Part shown: in pieces, positions 26,207 to 35,214 of the stretch
How positions within the stretch are numbered: the stretch's first letter is position 1
Layout: each line of letters opens with the position of its first letter
NCBI RefSeq assembly: GCF_001420995.1
Contig: NZ_CP012185.1
Location: 186,001 to 250,000 of the forward strand
Source: Pseudonocardia sp. EC080619-01
Lineage (GTDB): Bacteria > Actinomycetota > Actinomycetes > Mycobacteriales > Pseudonocardiaceae
Direction of reading: 5' to 3'
Length of the DNA: 64,000 bases
Position numbers and translations under genes: made by a program
The notes under the pieces: generated by a model
Database searches by the model: none
Told to the model about the DNA's origin: nothing
Seen by the model: the letters and a program-made list of their open reading frames with translations, nothing else

Positions 26207-26633
26207 CCAGGACCACGACCACTGGACCGAGGTCGTCGAGGTCGACGAGCAGCCGGATGTCGCGGGTCAGGGCATCGTCGGCGAGCGTGTCGGGGTAGTA
26301 GACCCCGACGGTGACCTCGTCGCCGGTGAGCTCGCAGTCCTCACCCAGCTCCTCGGCCAGCCGTCCCGGGCCAGTGGGTGGACCGAGTGCAACGTGACCG
26401 AGAGCCCGGCCGTCCCCGCGCGCGTGGCCCACTGCGTTGCGAGCCAGCGCATCTCCACCGCGCCGTCGTGGTCGGCGACGACCAGCCGGATCCAGTGCGG
26501 ATCCGGCGCGATGTGGACGCCCAGGCCGTCGAACCGGGTCGAGCACTCCCGGAGCCGGTCGAGGTTCAGGACCTCGCCGAGGCGGGCACCGGTGCCGGTG
26601 TCGGGGCTGGTGTTCCTGCTGGTGATCGTCATG
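26207..26633 (-). pseudogene. Hypothetical protein, frameshifted
   Basis: From the ATG at 26633 the frame reads MTITSRNTSPDTGTGARLG, then LRECSTRFDGLGVHIAPDPHWIRLV and AGTAGLSVTLHSVHPL. Near 26375 a shift is needed to continue as GRLAEELGEDCELTGDEVTVG and LADDALTRDIRLLVDLDDLG. The composition is acidic and protein-like across both frames. I do not recognise a family. The 3' end runs into the end of the MFS gene, so it is also truncated. Confidence 0.5.
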
Positions 26634-27111
26634 GTGGCCCTCCACTGGGTCGGCGAGGCTCGGCGGCGGGAACGCGGTTCTGCCTCAGCACGGCGGTGGT
26701 GGGGCCCCCAGGGGGCGGCGGGGGTTCGGTCTGGCCCGGGCGGTGTGAGACCACGACCCCGGCCAGGAACAGGAACAACCGGTCCGCCCCGCGGCGAGGG
26801 CCCCAGCGGGGGACCCGCGCCCCGCGAGACCGCACCGGTGCTCCCAGCCGGCGCCGGGCTGACCGGCTCCGCTACATCCCCGTCGGGTTCTGGCGGTCTC
26901 ACCCGGCCGGGTCGGACGGGTTCATCGCCGCGCACCCCACCGCCGGTGTGCTGACCTGCGGACGATCCCACCGCCGAGCCTCACCCGACCCCAGACCCTG
27001 GCCCACCACCGAAGATCAGCGTCGGCCACGCGTCCGGGGGGCGGAGCGCCGGTGAGACGCCCCCCAACCCGAGCAGACGGCGATCAGCCCAGGGCCGCGC
27101 CCTAGCTGTGC
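26634..27111. other. No supportable gene upstream of the IS481 element
   Basis: GC-rich sequence with Pro/Arg/Gly-rich open frames on both strands and no start-site or domain support. It is probably the rest of the DNA between the truncated MFS region and the insertion. Confidence 0.4.
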
Positions 27112-27167
27112 TGTCCGGGCACGTTGGTGACGGTCCGGCACGCGATCGATGATCGTGAAATGGGCGA

Positions 27168-27223
27168 GGGCCTCCGGGTTCGGTGTGGATCACCACAACA
27201 CACCGCCGAACCCGAGGAGGCCC
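27168..27223. repeat. Imperfect inverted repeat in the IS481 leader
   Basis: GGGCCTCC-GGGTTCGG-TGTG pairs with CACACCGCCGAACCCGAGGAGGCCC, with two 2-base bulges. It could form a strong hairpin 5 bases before the transposase GTG and limit read-through translation from outside. Confidence 0.6.
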
Positions 27224-27227
27224 TCTG

Positions 27228-28191
27228 GTGATCCACCGCAGGCGCCCCACTGACCCCGACCGGCCGGCTGCGGCTGGCCCGGGGTGTCGTCGACCAGGGC
27301 TGGAACCTGCGTCGCGCCGCCGAGCGGTTCCAGGTCGCTCACACCACCGCCGCGCGCTGGGCCGGCCGATACCGCCACGGCGGCGAGCAGGCCATGAGCG
27401 ACCGCTCCAGCCGGCCACACCACAGTCCCCGCCGCACCAGCCGGGTCGTCGAGGTGGAGGTCCTGCGGCTGCGTGACGCCCACAAGATCGGGCCGCTGCG
27501 TATCGCCGACCGGGTGCCGGTCGCCGCTTCGACGGTGGCGCAGATCCTGCGCCGCCACCACCGGCCGAGCCTGGCCGCGTGTGACCGCGCCACCGGCGAA
27601 CCGATCCGCCGCTACGAACGCGCCCGCCCTGGTGAGCTCGTCCACGTCGATGTGAAGAAACTCGGCCGGATCCCCGACGGCGGTGGGCACCGCGTCCACG
27701 GCCGCGCCGTGGGACGGGCGAACCAGGCCCGAGCCGGCGGCCGCGGCTACCTGTTCCTGCACACCGCCCTCGATGACCACTCCCGGCTGGCCTACACCGA
27801 GACCCTGCCCGACGAGAAGGCCGCGACCTGCGCCGAGTTCCTGCGCCGGGCGCACGCCTGGTTCACCGGCCACGGCGTGCACATCGAACGGGTCCTCACC
27901 GACAACGCCTGGTCCTACCGCAAGAACACCTGGCGCCTGACCTGTCACGACCTCGACGTCGGGCGCCGATTCACCCGGCCCTGGCGCCCGCAGACCAACG
28001 GAAAAGTGGAGCGCTTCCACCGCACCCTGCTCGACGAATGGGCCTACCACCAGCCCTATGGGTCCGAGACCGAACGACAGATCGCGTTCGGCGACTGGCT
28101 CGACTGGTACAACTTCCACCGACCCCACACCGGAATCCGCGGCCACGCACCCGCCGACCGCGTCACCAACCTCTCCGATCAACAGATCTAG
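27228..28191 (+). pseudogene. IS481-family transposase, frameshift at codon 5
   Basis: The GTG at 27228 opens VIHR. One extra G near 27241 then shifts the frame, and removing it gives APLTPTGRLRLARGVV and the N-terminal helix-turn-helix RRAAERFQVAHTTAARWAGRY. The catalytic rve domain is intact from about 27600: HVDVKKLGRI (first Asp), LDDHSRLAYTE, VLTDNAWSY (second Asp) and the Glu in QTNGKVERFHRTL. The C-terminus HTGIRGHAPADRVTNL is standard. An internal ATG at 27394 would give a 265-residue protein without the DNA-binding part. Most likely inactive unless the single G is a read error. Confidence 0.8.
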
Positions 28192-28193
28192 CC

Positions 28194-28713
28194 GAGCGGT
28201 ACGAGGAGCAGGACGCGGCGGTGCTCGCCACCGGGCGGCTGCTGCGCCACGAGCTGGAGCTGATCCGGCGGGGGGGACGGGAATCCCCGGCTGGTACCTC
28301 ACCACCAAGCTGCCGCTGGTGGCCGAGGACGGTGCGGTGCTCGGTGTCGTCCGCGTGTCCGAGGACCTGGGCCGCAGGGTCGCCGACGACCCCGCCATGC
28401 CGGCCCTTGGCCGGGTCGTCGAGCTGGTGGGCAGCGTCTGAACCGGCCACCGTGCGTCGAGGAGATGGCTGCGGCCGCCGGCTGTTCGGTGTCGGTGCTG
28501 GAACGCCGGATGCGTCGCGTGTTCGGCCTGGCCCCGACCCAGTTCGTGCTGCGCGCCCGGATCGACCACGCCCGCGCGTTGCTGGCCGACCCGGAGCGGT
28601 CGCTGGCCGGGATCGCGCTGGCCTGCGGGTTCCATGACCAGTCGGCGTTCACCCGGCAGTTCGCGCGGCTGGCGGGGGAGACCCCGGGGCAGTACCGCCG
28701 GAACCTGGTCTGA
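28194..28713 (+). pseudogene. AraC-family regulator with PAS-like domain, 5' part lost to IS481
   Basis: Immediately after the insertion the sequence reads AERYEEQDAAVLATGRLLRHELELIRRG. After a shift it reads GWYLTTKLPLVAEDGAVLGVVRVSEDLG (PAS-like core). After another shift near 28440 it reads EEMAAAAGCSVSVLERRMRRVFGLAP and SLAGIALACGFHDQSAFTRQFARLAGETPGQYRR, the two helix-turn-helices of an AraC C-terminus. The N-terminus is missing at the IS junction. An ATG at 28465 could still yield an 82-residue HTH fragment. It may once have regulated the neighbouring hydrolase gene. Confidence 0.75.
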
Positions 28714-28750
28714 GGAACCCCGCCGGGGCGGCCGAGGTCAGGGTGGAGTG

Positions 28751-29536
28751 TCAGGGGGCGGTGCGGGCGACCATGTCGCGGACCGTGGCCAGTGTCCGGT
28801 CCGGGAACTCGAGATGCATCGCGTGTGTCGAGCCCGGCCAGGTCGCGAGTGTCCCGCCGAAGCCTTCGGCCAGCCTCCGGTGACTGGCGTTGACCCTGCC
28901 GGCCTTGCGGTCGGCGGTTACCACGACGGTGGGCACGGCGCGGAGGTCGGTCTCGCGGAAGCGCTCGGCCGTACGCGCGAGACCGCGTAGCGACCGCCGC
29001 AGCTGGGGATGGTCGGTGTCCGCGAGGCGTCGATACGTATCGACGCAGTCGGGGCGGAACGGACGGCGTCGAATCGACCTGTCGATGAACCGGAGCGTGG
29101 CGTACCTCAGCAGCAACGGCACGCCGGGGAGACGGGCGGCGGCGGCGACCGTCCCGTAGGCGCGTTCCATCCGCGCGGCGACGGTGGGTTCGTTGATCGG
29201 GGTGGGGTCCAGGAGGACGAGCCCGGCTACGTCGTCGGGGTGGTCGTGCGCGAGCGATGCGGCGGCGGCGCCACCGAGGCTCTGGCCCACGACGACGACG
29301 GGGCCGGTCTGCAGGTCGGTGACCAGGCGGTGCAGGTGCGACGACGCCTCGGCGAAGGTTCCGCTCTCGGTGGAGAGCCCGGTCCCCGGGCGGTCGTACT
29401 CGATCACTCGACAGCCCGGCTCGTCGCGCAGTCCCTCGACGAGGCCGGGGAAGAAGTGGCGACTGGAGGCGGCACCTCCGGCCAGCAGCAACACCGTGGG
29501 GCCATCGCCGTCATGGACGTGGACGGTCTCGTGCAT
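28751..29536 (-). CDS. Alpha/beta hydrolase (paralogue 1 of 3)
   Basis: A 261-residue serine hydrolase from the ATG at 29536, with AGGAG 5 bases upstream. Motifs: VLLLAGGAASSRHFFPGL (oxyanion loop), EYDRPGTGLS, nucleophile in VVGQSLGGAAA, and the late His in GSTHAMHLEFPDR. It is clearly related to the hydrolases at 30442 and 35215 over its whole length. The GntR regulator gene lies 70 bp upstream in the same direction. The reaction is unknown. An ester, lactone or C-C substrate is possible. Confidence 0.85.
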   Translation of the reverse strand: MHETVHVHDGDGPTVLLLAGGAASSRHFFPGLVEGLRDEPGCRVIEYDRPGTGLSTESGTFAEASSHLHRLVTDLQTGPVVVVGQSLGGAAAASLAHDHPDDVAGLVLLDPTPINEPTVAARMERAYGTVAAAARLPGVPLLLRYATLRFIDRSIRRRPFRPDCVDTYRRLADTDHPQLRRSLRGLARTAERFRETDLRAVPTVVVTADRKAGRVNASHRRLAEGFGGTLATWPGSTHAMHLEFPDRTLATVRDMVARTAP

Positions 29537-29606
29537 CAGCACTCCTGTTCGTGGGATCGAGCGGTGTGGCCGAAGTCGACGCGCCGCGGGGCGCTCGTGG
29601 CGGGTG

Positions 29607-30302
29607 TCAGCGGCCCAGCATGCGTGCCGCGTCCTCGGATCGGGCGAGGCTGCGCAGCAGGGCTGCTCGACCGGTCTGGTCGATGTCGTCGGTGAGCGCG
29701 GTGACGGCGGGCTCGCCGCCCTCGCGCAGGCGCTGGAACAGCGTTCGGTGCAGGGCCGCCATCGCCGCCGCGTCGAAGTCGGGGCGGACGAACGTCAGCA
29801 GCAGACGCAGCTCGTCCTCGCAGCGTCGGTAGCTGTCTATGAGCAGTGGGTTGCCGGACGTGGCGACGATTCGTTCGTGGATCGCGCTGTGCGCCATGGT
29901 GAGTTCGCGCCACGCGGGCGGCGTGCCGCGTTCCGCGATCGCCTCCAGGTGCTCGACGGCGGCCTCGACCTGCGAGAGGTCCGCATCGGCGGCCTGGGCG
30001 AGCCGCAGCGCCCCGAGTTCGAGCACCTTGCGGTAGTCGAAGAGCTCGTCGATGCGGTTCCTGCTGAGCGGGGCCACGCCGACGCCGCGATGGCGTTCGT
30101 GGGTGACCAGACGGGAGTCGACCAGCAGGCGCAGCGCGGCACGGATCGTGTGCCGGGCGACGTCGAACCGCTTCGCGAGGCTCTCCTCGCGGAACCGGGT
30201 GCCGACCGGGTGTGCGCCGTCGAGCAGCTCGTCGCGTAGCGCGGCGGCGACGCGCTCCGCTGCGGTTCCCGCGCCGTCGTCCCGGTGGATGGTTGCGCTC
30301 AT
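29607..30302 (-). CDS. GntR-family transcriptional regulator with FCD domain
   Basis: A 231-residue protein. The ATG at 30302 has GGAGG 7 bases upstream and is chosen over upstream codons for that reason. Residues about 12-75 form the GntR winged helix (LAKRFDVARHTIRAALRLLVDSRLV). The rest is the all-helical FCD ligand domain (DYRKVLELGALRLA, AHSAIHERIVATSGNPLLIDSYRR). A perfect TATTGT-TCC-ACAATA palindrome overlaps its leader, 13 bp before the start codon. Divergent from the hydrolase/peptidase operon starting at 30442, it probably represses both directions until a small organic acid-like ligand binds. Confidence 0.92.
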   Translation of the reverse strand: MSATIHRDDGAGTAAERVAAALRDELLDGAHPVGTRFREESLAKRFDVARHTIRAALRLLVDSRLVTHERHRGVGVAPLSRNRIDELFDYRKVLELGALRLAQAADADLSQVEAAVEHLEAIAERGTPPAWRELTMAHSAIHERIVATSGNPLLIDSYRRCEDELRLLLTFVRPDFDAAAMAALHRTLFQRLREGGEPAVTALTDDIDQTGRAALLRSLARSEDAARMLGR

Positions 30303-30315
30303 GTCTGCACCTCCA

Positions 30316-30330
30316 TATTGTTCCACAATA
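30316..30330. promoter_or_regulatory. Putative GntR operator TATTGTTCCACAATA
   Basis: Perfect 6-bp arms around TCC in an AT-rich island within very GC-rich DNA. The site is 14 bp from the regulator start and 111 bp from the divergent hydrolase. The core TTGT-N3-ACAA is typical of FCD-type GntR operators. Confidence 0.6.
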
Positions 30331-30441
30331 CAGGTCAGCGATTGATGAACAGTTTGGCGCACCTCGCGCCGTCGATCTGCAGGTGAGCGAGGCCCGGACC
30401 CGATCCGTCACCTCGCGCTACGGGGGGCGACGCACAGTCCT

Positions 30442-31248
30442 ATGAACGAGAGCACCCAGGTCTACGGCAGCTCCGGTCCTCCGGTGCTGCTGCTCCCCGG
30501 AGGTCACGTCAGCTGTCGTGGCTTCTATCCCGGCTACCCGGAGGCCCTCGTCGCGGACCCGGGTGCGCGCGTGATCCTGCACGACCGACCGGGCACGGGG
30601 ATCTCGTCGGTGCCGGGGACCCTCGCCGACGCGAGCGAGGACCTGCACGCGCTGGTGGACCGACTGGGGCTGGGGCCGGTCGTCGTGGTCGGGCAGAGCC
30701 TCGGCGGCGACGTGGCCCTGCACTTCGCGCGGGACTTCCCCGACGACGTCGCCGGGCTCGTACTGCTCGATCCCATGCCGTGCGGCGACGCGGAGCTCGC
30801 CCGCACGATCGAGGGCATGCACGCCAGGACAGCGCGTGCCGTCCGTCTACCCCCGGTGCGCTGGCTCCTGCGTCGCAGGATGCGCACCGTGATCGAGCGT
30901 GCCGTCGAGAACACAGGACTGACCGGCCCGTACGCCGACGCGGCGCGGGCGAACGCCGACATCGACATCCGCGAGCTCTCGCGTGCGCTCGAGGGCCTTG
31001 CCGAGCGCGCGGCGGGCTTCGACGCGTCGGACCTGCGCCGGGCCGTCCCGGCGGCGGTCGTCAGCGCCGACCACGAGCCGGGCAGGATCGGCGACCGGGC
31101 ACGGGCCGTCCACGCTCGGATCGCCGCGGCGCTCGGCGTACCGGTCACCCGGTGGTCTGGCACCTCGCACGGGCTCCACCTCGAGCGGCCCGAGCAGACG
31201 ATCGACGTCATTCGCGCGGTCGTACGCAAGAGCGCGAGCCGCGCGTGA
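30442..31248 (+). CDS. Alpha/beta hydrolase (paralogue 2 of 3)
   Basis: A 268-residue serine hydrolase. Motifs: VLLLPGGHVSCRGFYPGYPEAL, LHDRPGTGISS, the nucleophile Ser86 in VVGQSLGGDVA, and His243 in GTSHGLHLERPEQT. It closely parallels the 268-residue protein at 35215 (same DPGARVI and DRPGTG segments, same Ser86 position). The start codon has only a weak GGGG sequence upstream. It is the first gene of a plus-strand run with an M24 peptidase and an S9 peptidase. Substrate unknown. Confidence 0.85.
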   Translation: MNESTQVYGSSGPPVLLLPGGHVSCRGFYPGYPEALVADPGARVILHDRPGTGISSVPGTLADASEDLHALVDRLGLGPVVVVGQSLGGDVALHFARDFPDDVAGLVLLDPMPCGDAELARTIEGMHARTARAVRLPPVRWLLRRRMRTVIERAVENTGLTGPYADAARANADIDIRELSRALEGLAERAAGFDASDLRRAVPAAVVSADHEPGRIGDRARAVHARIAAALGVPVTRWSGTSHGLHLERPEQTIDVIRAVVRKSASRA

Positions 31249-31337
31249 GTGCCGCGGATCCGACGGCGCGGCATCGCCGCGGCGTCCCCGAGCCGCTCGC
31301 CGCCGGCGTCGTCACACCATCCACCGGAGGTCATCCC

Positions 31338-32759
31338 ATGTCCGAACCCACCGATGCCGAGCTCGACGCGCTGCTCACCGCGCGGCCGAGCATGTCCCGC
31401 GCCCAGCTGCGACTGCTCGTCGGAGGATGGGCGCCCCCGCCGCCGGGTGCGCTGCCGTGGGCCGGCGCGGAGCCGAGGGCCCGTCGGCGGGCCGAGCTCG
31501 CGGACGCGTTTCCCGCCGAGTGGCTCGTGGTCCCCAGCGGTCGTCCGCAGCGCCGGTGCAACGACCTGCTGTATCCGTTCCGGCCGGGCTCGGACTTCAC
31601 CTGGCTGGTCGGCGACGACGAGCCGGGGTCCGTGCTCGTCGTCGATCCATCGGGAGCGTCCACGCTCTACCGCGACGAACGTCCCGCGCTCGGCGATCCG
31701 CTGTCGCTGATCGACGGTCACCGTGGCGCGTTCTGGGCCGGTCAACCGACGCCGTCTCCGGTCGTCGCCGCCGAGCTCGGCCTGGCCGTACTCCCGCTCT
31801 CGCTGCTGCCCGGCGTACTCGCCGACGCCCGCTCCGGTCGGGCGATCCACGGACTCGACGCCGACGTCGACGCCGCCATCCCGACCAGCGATGCGAGCGC
31901 CGAGCTCCCGCGCACGATCGCGCGGATGCGGCTGATGAAGGACACCCACGAGATCGCTCTCCTCCGACAGACCGCGGCCGACACCGTCGCGGGGTTCGCA
32001 GCGCTCGCCGCGGCGCTCCCGGCGGCCGTCGCGCACGGTGAGGCGCACCTGGAGGGTGTGTTCGCCCGGCACGCGCGCACGGTGGGGCACGGTCCCGCCT
32101 ACAACTCTGTCGTCGGCGCCGGGGACCACGCCACGGTGCTGCACTGGATGCGCAACGACGGTGCGGTACGAGCTGAGGACCTCGTGCTGGTCGACGCCGG
32201 TGTCGAGGGGGCCGAGCGGTACGCGGCGGATGTGACTCGCACGTTCCCCGTGTCCGGCTCGTTCACCCTCGAGCAGCGAGCCGTCTACGACGTCGTGTTC
32301 GCCGCTCAGGAGGCGGCGCTCGCCCTCGTCCGACCGGGCGCGGCGCTGCGTGACCTGCATGCGGCCGCGCTCGAGGTCGTGGGTGCGGGGCTGCGCCGCC
32401 TCGGTGTGCTCACCGACGAGGTCGCCGGCGAACTGACCGACGCGCAGGCGGCGGTCCGGTGGATGCCGCACGGCATCGGCCACATGCTCGGGGTCGACCT
32501 GCACGACTGCACGGCGGTCGCGGCCGAGTGGATGACGGCGCCGCTCGAGCCCGGTCACGTCATCACGGTCGAGCCCGGCGTGTACCTGTCGCCGCACGAT
32601 GCGCACGTGCCAGGGCACCTGCGCGGGATCGGTGTACGGATCGAGGACGACGTCGTGGTGACCGAGGACGGGTACGAAAACCTCACGGCGGCGCTACCGC
32701 GGTCCTCGGACGATGTCGAACGGTGGATCACCTCGATCAACGCGCGAGGTGCGGCGTGA
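31338..32759 (+). CDS. M24-family metallopeptidase (Xaa-Pro aminopeptidase/prolidase-like)
   Basis: A 473-residue protein. The ATG at 31338 has GGAGG 7 bases upstream. The pita-bread domain is in the C-terminal half with all five metal ligands visible: Asp286, Asp298, His382 (GIGHMLGVDLHD), Glu412 (VEPGVY) and Glu436 (RIEDDVVV). The N-terminal domain (FPAEWLVVPSGRPQRRCNDLLYPFRPGSDF) matches aminopeptidase P. It would cleave X-Pro bonds or hydrolyse a related C-N substrate. M24 folds also include creatinase and other lyases, so the proline role is not certain. It overlaps the next gene by GTGA. Confidence 0.9.
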   Translation: MSEPTDAELDALLTARPSMSRAQLRLLVGGWAPPPPGALPWAGAEPRARRRAELADAFPAEWLVVPSGRPQRRCNDLLYPFRPGSDFTWLVGDDEPGSVLVVDPSGASTLYRDERPALGDPLSLIDGHRGAFWAGQPTPSPVVAAELGLAVLPLSLLPGVLADARSGRAIHGLDADVDAAIPTSDASAELPRTIARMRLMKDTHEIALLRQTAADTVAGFAALAAALPAAVAHGEAHLEGVFARHARTVGHGPAYNSVVGAGDHATVLHWMRNDGAVRAEDLVLVDAGVEGAERYAADVTRTFPVSGSFTLEQRAVYDVVFAAQEAALALVRPGAALRDLHAAALEVVGAGLRRLGVLTDEVAGELTDAQAAVRWMPHGIGHMLGVDLHDCTAVAAEWMTAPLEPGHVITVEPGVYLSPHDAHVPGHLRGIGVRIEDDVVVTEDGYENLTAALPRSSDDVERWITSINARGAA

Positions 32760-35155
32760 GCACACCGGAGTTCATGTCCCCCGAGCACGTCGCGATCATG
32801 CGCGAGAAGCTGCTCGATGAACCGAGCGTGCTCGCGGTCTGCCGCGACCTCGACCGCGCCTACGGCATCGCCTACGTCCTCGACGCCGGCCCCGACGGGG
32901 AGCAGGTCCGTTGGCAGATGACGTTCGACCCGGTGACCGGTGTCCAGGTCGATCTGGGCGATCCCGCGCACGCCGACGTGATGTATCGCGGCGACTGGGT
33001 CGCGGTGATGCGGGCGGCGGCGGTCCGGCGGCGCGGCGAGGAACCGGCCGATCCGCTCACGGTCCACGGCGACCCCGCCGTGCTCGAGCGGATCGGCCCG
33101 GCCTTTGCGGCGGCGCACCGGGTGGCGGCGATCGAGACGAGCCTGCCCGACGTCGAACAGCGGCCGCCGCAGCACGCGCGGATGGGCGCCGACGTCCGCG
33201 ACACCCCGCTGTACGCGGTGGTCGCGCAGCACCTCGACCGCCTCCTCGGGCCGACGTACGGCCGGCCCGGTGCGCTCCGCGACCTCGAGGTGTCGCCCGA
33301 CGGCACACAGGTCGTCGTGACCGCGACGGTGCTCGACGGGCCCGACGCATCCCCCAGGACCGCGATCCTCGCGGTGCGCGACGGGTCGCTCGAGCTACTC
33401 ACCTCCGACGTCGGGTCGGCGCACGGCGCACGGTTCGCACCGGACGGTCGCACGCTCGCCTTCCTCACCGACCGTCGGACACCCGGTGCCGCAGAGGCCG
33501 CCCTGCTGCGGACCGGCCTGGGCGAAGCCGTGGCGGCGCCGGCGGTGGCCGGCGCGGTCGAGTACGTGCGCTGGTCACCGGACGGTCGGCGGCTGCTGCT
33601 GGGGGTGGCCGGCGAGGGAGCCGACCGGGCCGCCGCGGCGGGCTCGGGGACGACCGCGGCACGCCCCGACCCCGACCGTGCCTCCTGGCTGCCCCGGGTG
33701 ACCTCGGACTCCGACGACCTCCCGTGGCGGACGCTATGGGCCGTCGACGTCGACAGCGGCGGGCTGCGTCGGATCGGCCCCGAGCGGTGGAACGTCTGGG
33801 AGGCCGACTGGGCCGGATCGGACGCCGTGGTCGCGATCGCCTCGACCTCCCCGGACGAGGACGCCTGGTACAACGCGACGCTCGACCATCTCGACCTCGA
33901 CACCGGTGACGTCCGGACCCTGCTCACCAGCGACGTCCAGCTCGCCGTGCCCGCCGGATCCCCCGACGGCCGGCGGATCGCCGTCGTGCAGGCACTGTGC
34001 AGCGACCGCGGCATCGCCGCCGGGGCGCTCACCGTCGTCGACGTCCACACCGCCGAGACCCACATGCCGGACACGCTCGGCGCCGACGTCTCGGACGTGC
34101 GGTGGATCGACGCCCATCGGCTCGGGTACGCGGGCCTGCGGCGTCTGGAGTCCGTCGCCGGCACCGTCGATACGACTCGGTGGACCGTCGAGGAGGTGGT
34201 GCGGAGCGCGGGCTCCCTCGGCGGCGCGGCGATGCATCCGGCGGCGGCCTTCGCCGGCGACGACGTGCTCACCATCCAGGAGAGCTACGTCGAGCCGCAG
34301 CGGATCGTGCGCACCTCGAGCGGCCGGGAACACCTGCTGTACGAGCACCGCCATGCCGGCATCGACCACCTCCGCTCGATCGCCGGAACCGCCACCGCGG
34401 TGCAGTGGGAGGCGCCGGACGGACTCGAGATCGACGGCATCCTCTGCACCCCGGACGGCGACGGCCCGTTCGCACTCGTGGTCAACCTGCACGGCGGACC
34501 GGTCTGGGGTTTCCGCGCCACCCAGGGCATGACCTACCCCTGGGTGGCGTTCCTCGTCTCGCGCGGCTTCGCCGTGCTGAGCCCGAACCCGCGGGGCAGC
34601 AGCGGCCGCGGACGGGCCTTCGCCGAGCGCGTCGTCGGCGACATGGGCGGCGCCGACGCGCACGACGTGCTCGCCGGGATCACCGCGCTCGTCGCCCGCG
34701 GCCTCGCCGACCCGGATCGGGTCGGGCTCATCGGCGGCAGCTACGGTGGGTTCCTCTCCGCGTGGCTCCCCACACTGGACACGCGCATCGCGGCCGCCGT
34801 GCCGATGTCCCCGGTCACCGACTGGACCAGCCAGACGTTCACGACGAACATCGCGAGATGGGGACTGCAGTTCCTGCAGTCCGACCCCCTGGACGCGGAC
34901 AGCCACCTGCGCACCAGGAGCCCCGTGACGTACGCGAGCCGGGTGCGGACGCCGTGCCTGCTCGTCGCCGGAGCGCACGACCGGTGCACCCCGCCGGGCC
35001 AGGCCGAGGAGTTCCACGGCGCCCTGAGGCTGCACGACGTGCCGTCCGCGCTCGTCGTCTACCCGGAAGAAGGCCACGGCGTACGGCACCCCGCCGCTCG
35101 TGCGGATCTCCTGACCAGGGTGGCCTCGTGGTTCGAGCGACACATGCCCCAGTGA
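32756..35155 (+). CDS. S9 prolyl-oligopeptidase family enzyme with N-terminal SCP2-like domain
   Basis: A 799-residue protein starting at the GTG that overlaps the M24 stop. Residues 1-125 resemble the sterol-carrier (SCP2-like) fold seen fused to alkylsulfatases and other lipid-handling proteins (RWQMTFDPVTGVQVDLG, ADVMYRGDWVAVMRAAA, LTVHGDPAVLERIGPAF). A WD/beta-propeller follows (about 150-520, repeated SPDGRR-type turns). The peptidase domain carries Ser662 (GGSYGGF), Asp742 (AGAHDRCTPPG) and His774 (EEGHGVRHP). No signal peptide is evident, so it should be cytoplasmic. With the M24 enzyme it could trim proline-containing or acylated peptides. The SCP2-like part may bind a hydrophobic substrate. 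Confidence 0.88.
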   Translation: MSTPEFMSPEHVAIMREKLLDEPSVLAVCRDLDRAYGIAYVLDAGPDGEQVRWQMTFDPVTGVQVDLGDPAHADVMYRGDWVAVMRAAAVRRRGEEPADPLTVHGDPAVLERIGPAFAAAHRVAAIETSLPDVEQRPPQHARMGADVRDTPLYAVVAQHLDRLLGPTYGRPGALRDLEVSPDGTQVVVTATVLDGPDASPRTAILAVRDGSLELLTSDVGSAHGARFAPDGRTLAFLTDRRTPGAAEAALLRTGLGEAVAAPAVAGAVEYVRWSPDGRRLLLGVAGEGADRAAAAGSGTTAARPDPDRASWLPRVTSDSDDLPWRTLWAVDVDSGGLRRIGPERWNVWEADWAGSDAVVAIASTSPDEDAWYNATLDHLDLDTGDVRTLLTSDVQLAVPAGSPDGRRIAVVQALCSDRGIAAGALTVVDVHTAETHMPDTLGADVSDVRWIDAHRLGYAGLRRLESVAGTVDTTRWTVEEVVRSAGSLGGAAMHPAAAFAGDDVLTIQESYVEPQRIVRTSSGREHLLYEHRHAGIDHLRSIAGTATAVQWEAPDGLEIDGILCTPDGDGPFALVVNLHGGPVWGFRATQGMTYPWVAFLVSRGFAVLSPNPRGSSGRGRAFAERVVGDMGGADAHDVLAGITALVARGLADPDRVGLIGGSYGGFLSAWLPTLDTRIAAAVPMSPVTDWTSQTFTTNIARWGLQFLQSDPLDADSHLRTRSPVTYASRVRTPCLLVAGAHDRCTPPGQAEEFHGALRLHDVPSALVVYPEEGHGVRHPAARADLLTRVASWFERHMPQ

Positions 35156-35214
35156 ACGGGACGGGCGTGGCCCCGTCGACGCGACAGGCAACAGCACACA
35201 CGGAGGAGAGCACG

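Larger units (their letters stand above)
27112..28191 (+). mobile_element. IS481-family insertion sequence, right end lost
   Basis: The element contains one transposase frame preceded by a long imperfect inverted repeat (27168-27223), as seen before transposases of this group. The left end is placed tentatively at TGTCCGGGCACGTTGG (27112). After the transposase stop at 28191 the sequence passes at once into an AraC-type gene, leaving no room for a right terminal repeat. The element therefore interrupts that gene and has lost its right end. Confidence 0.65.

Noticed and set aside
26378..27055. 225-codon plus-strand frame before the IS481 element
   Set aside because: Arg/Gly/Pro-rich, no ribosome binding site, and antisense to a better-supported decayed gene in its first half.
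30534..32618. 694-codon minus-strand frame
   Set aside because: Antisense of the hydrolase and M24 peptidase genes. Composition and lack of start signals mark it as a shadow.
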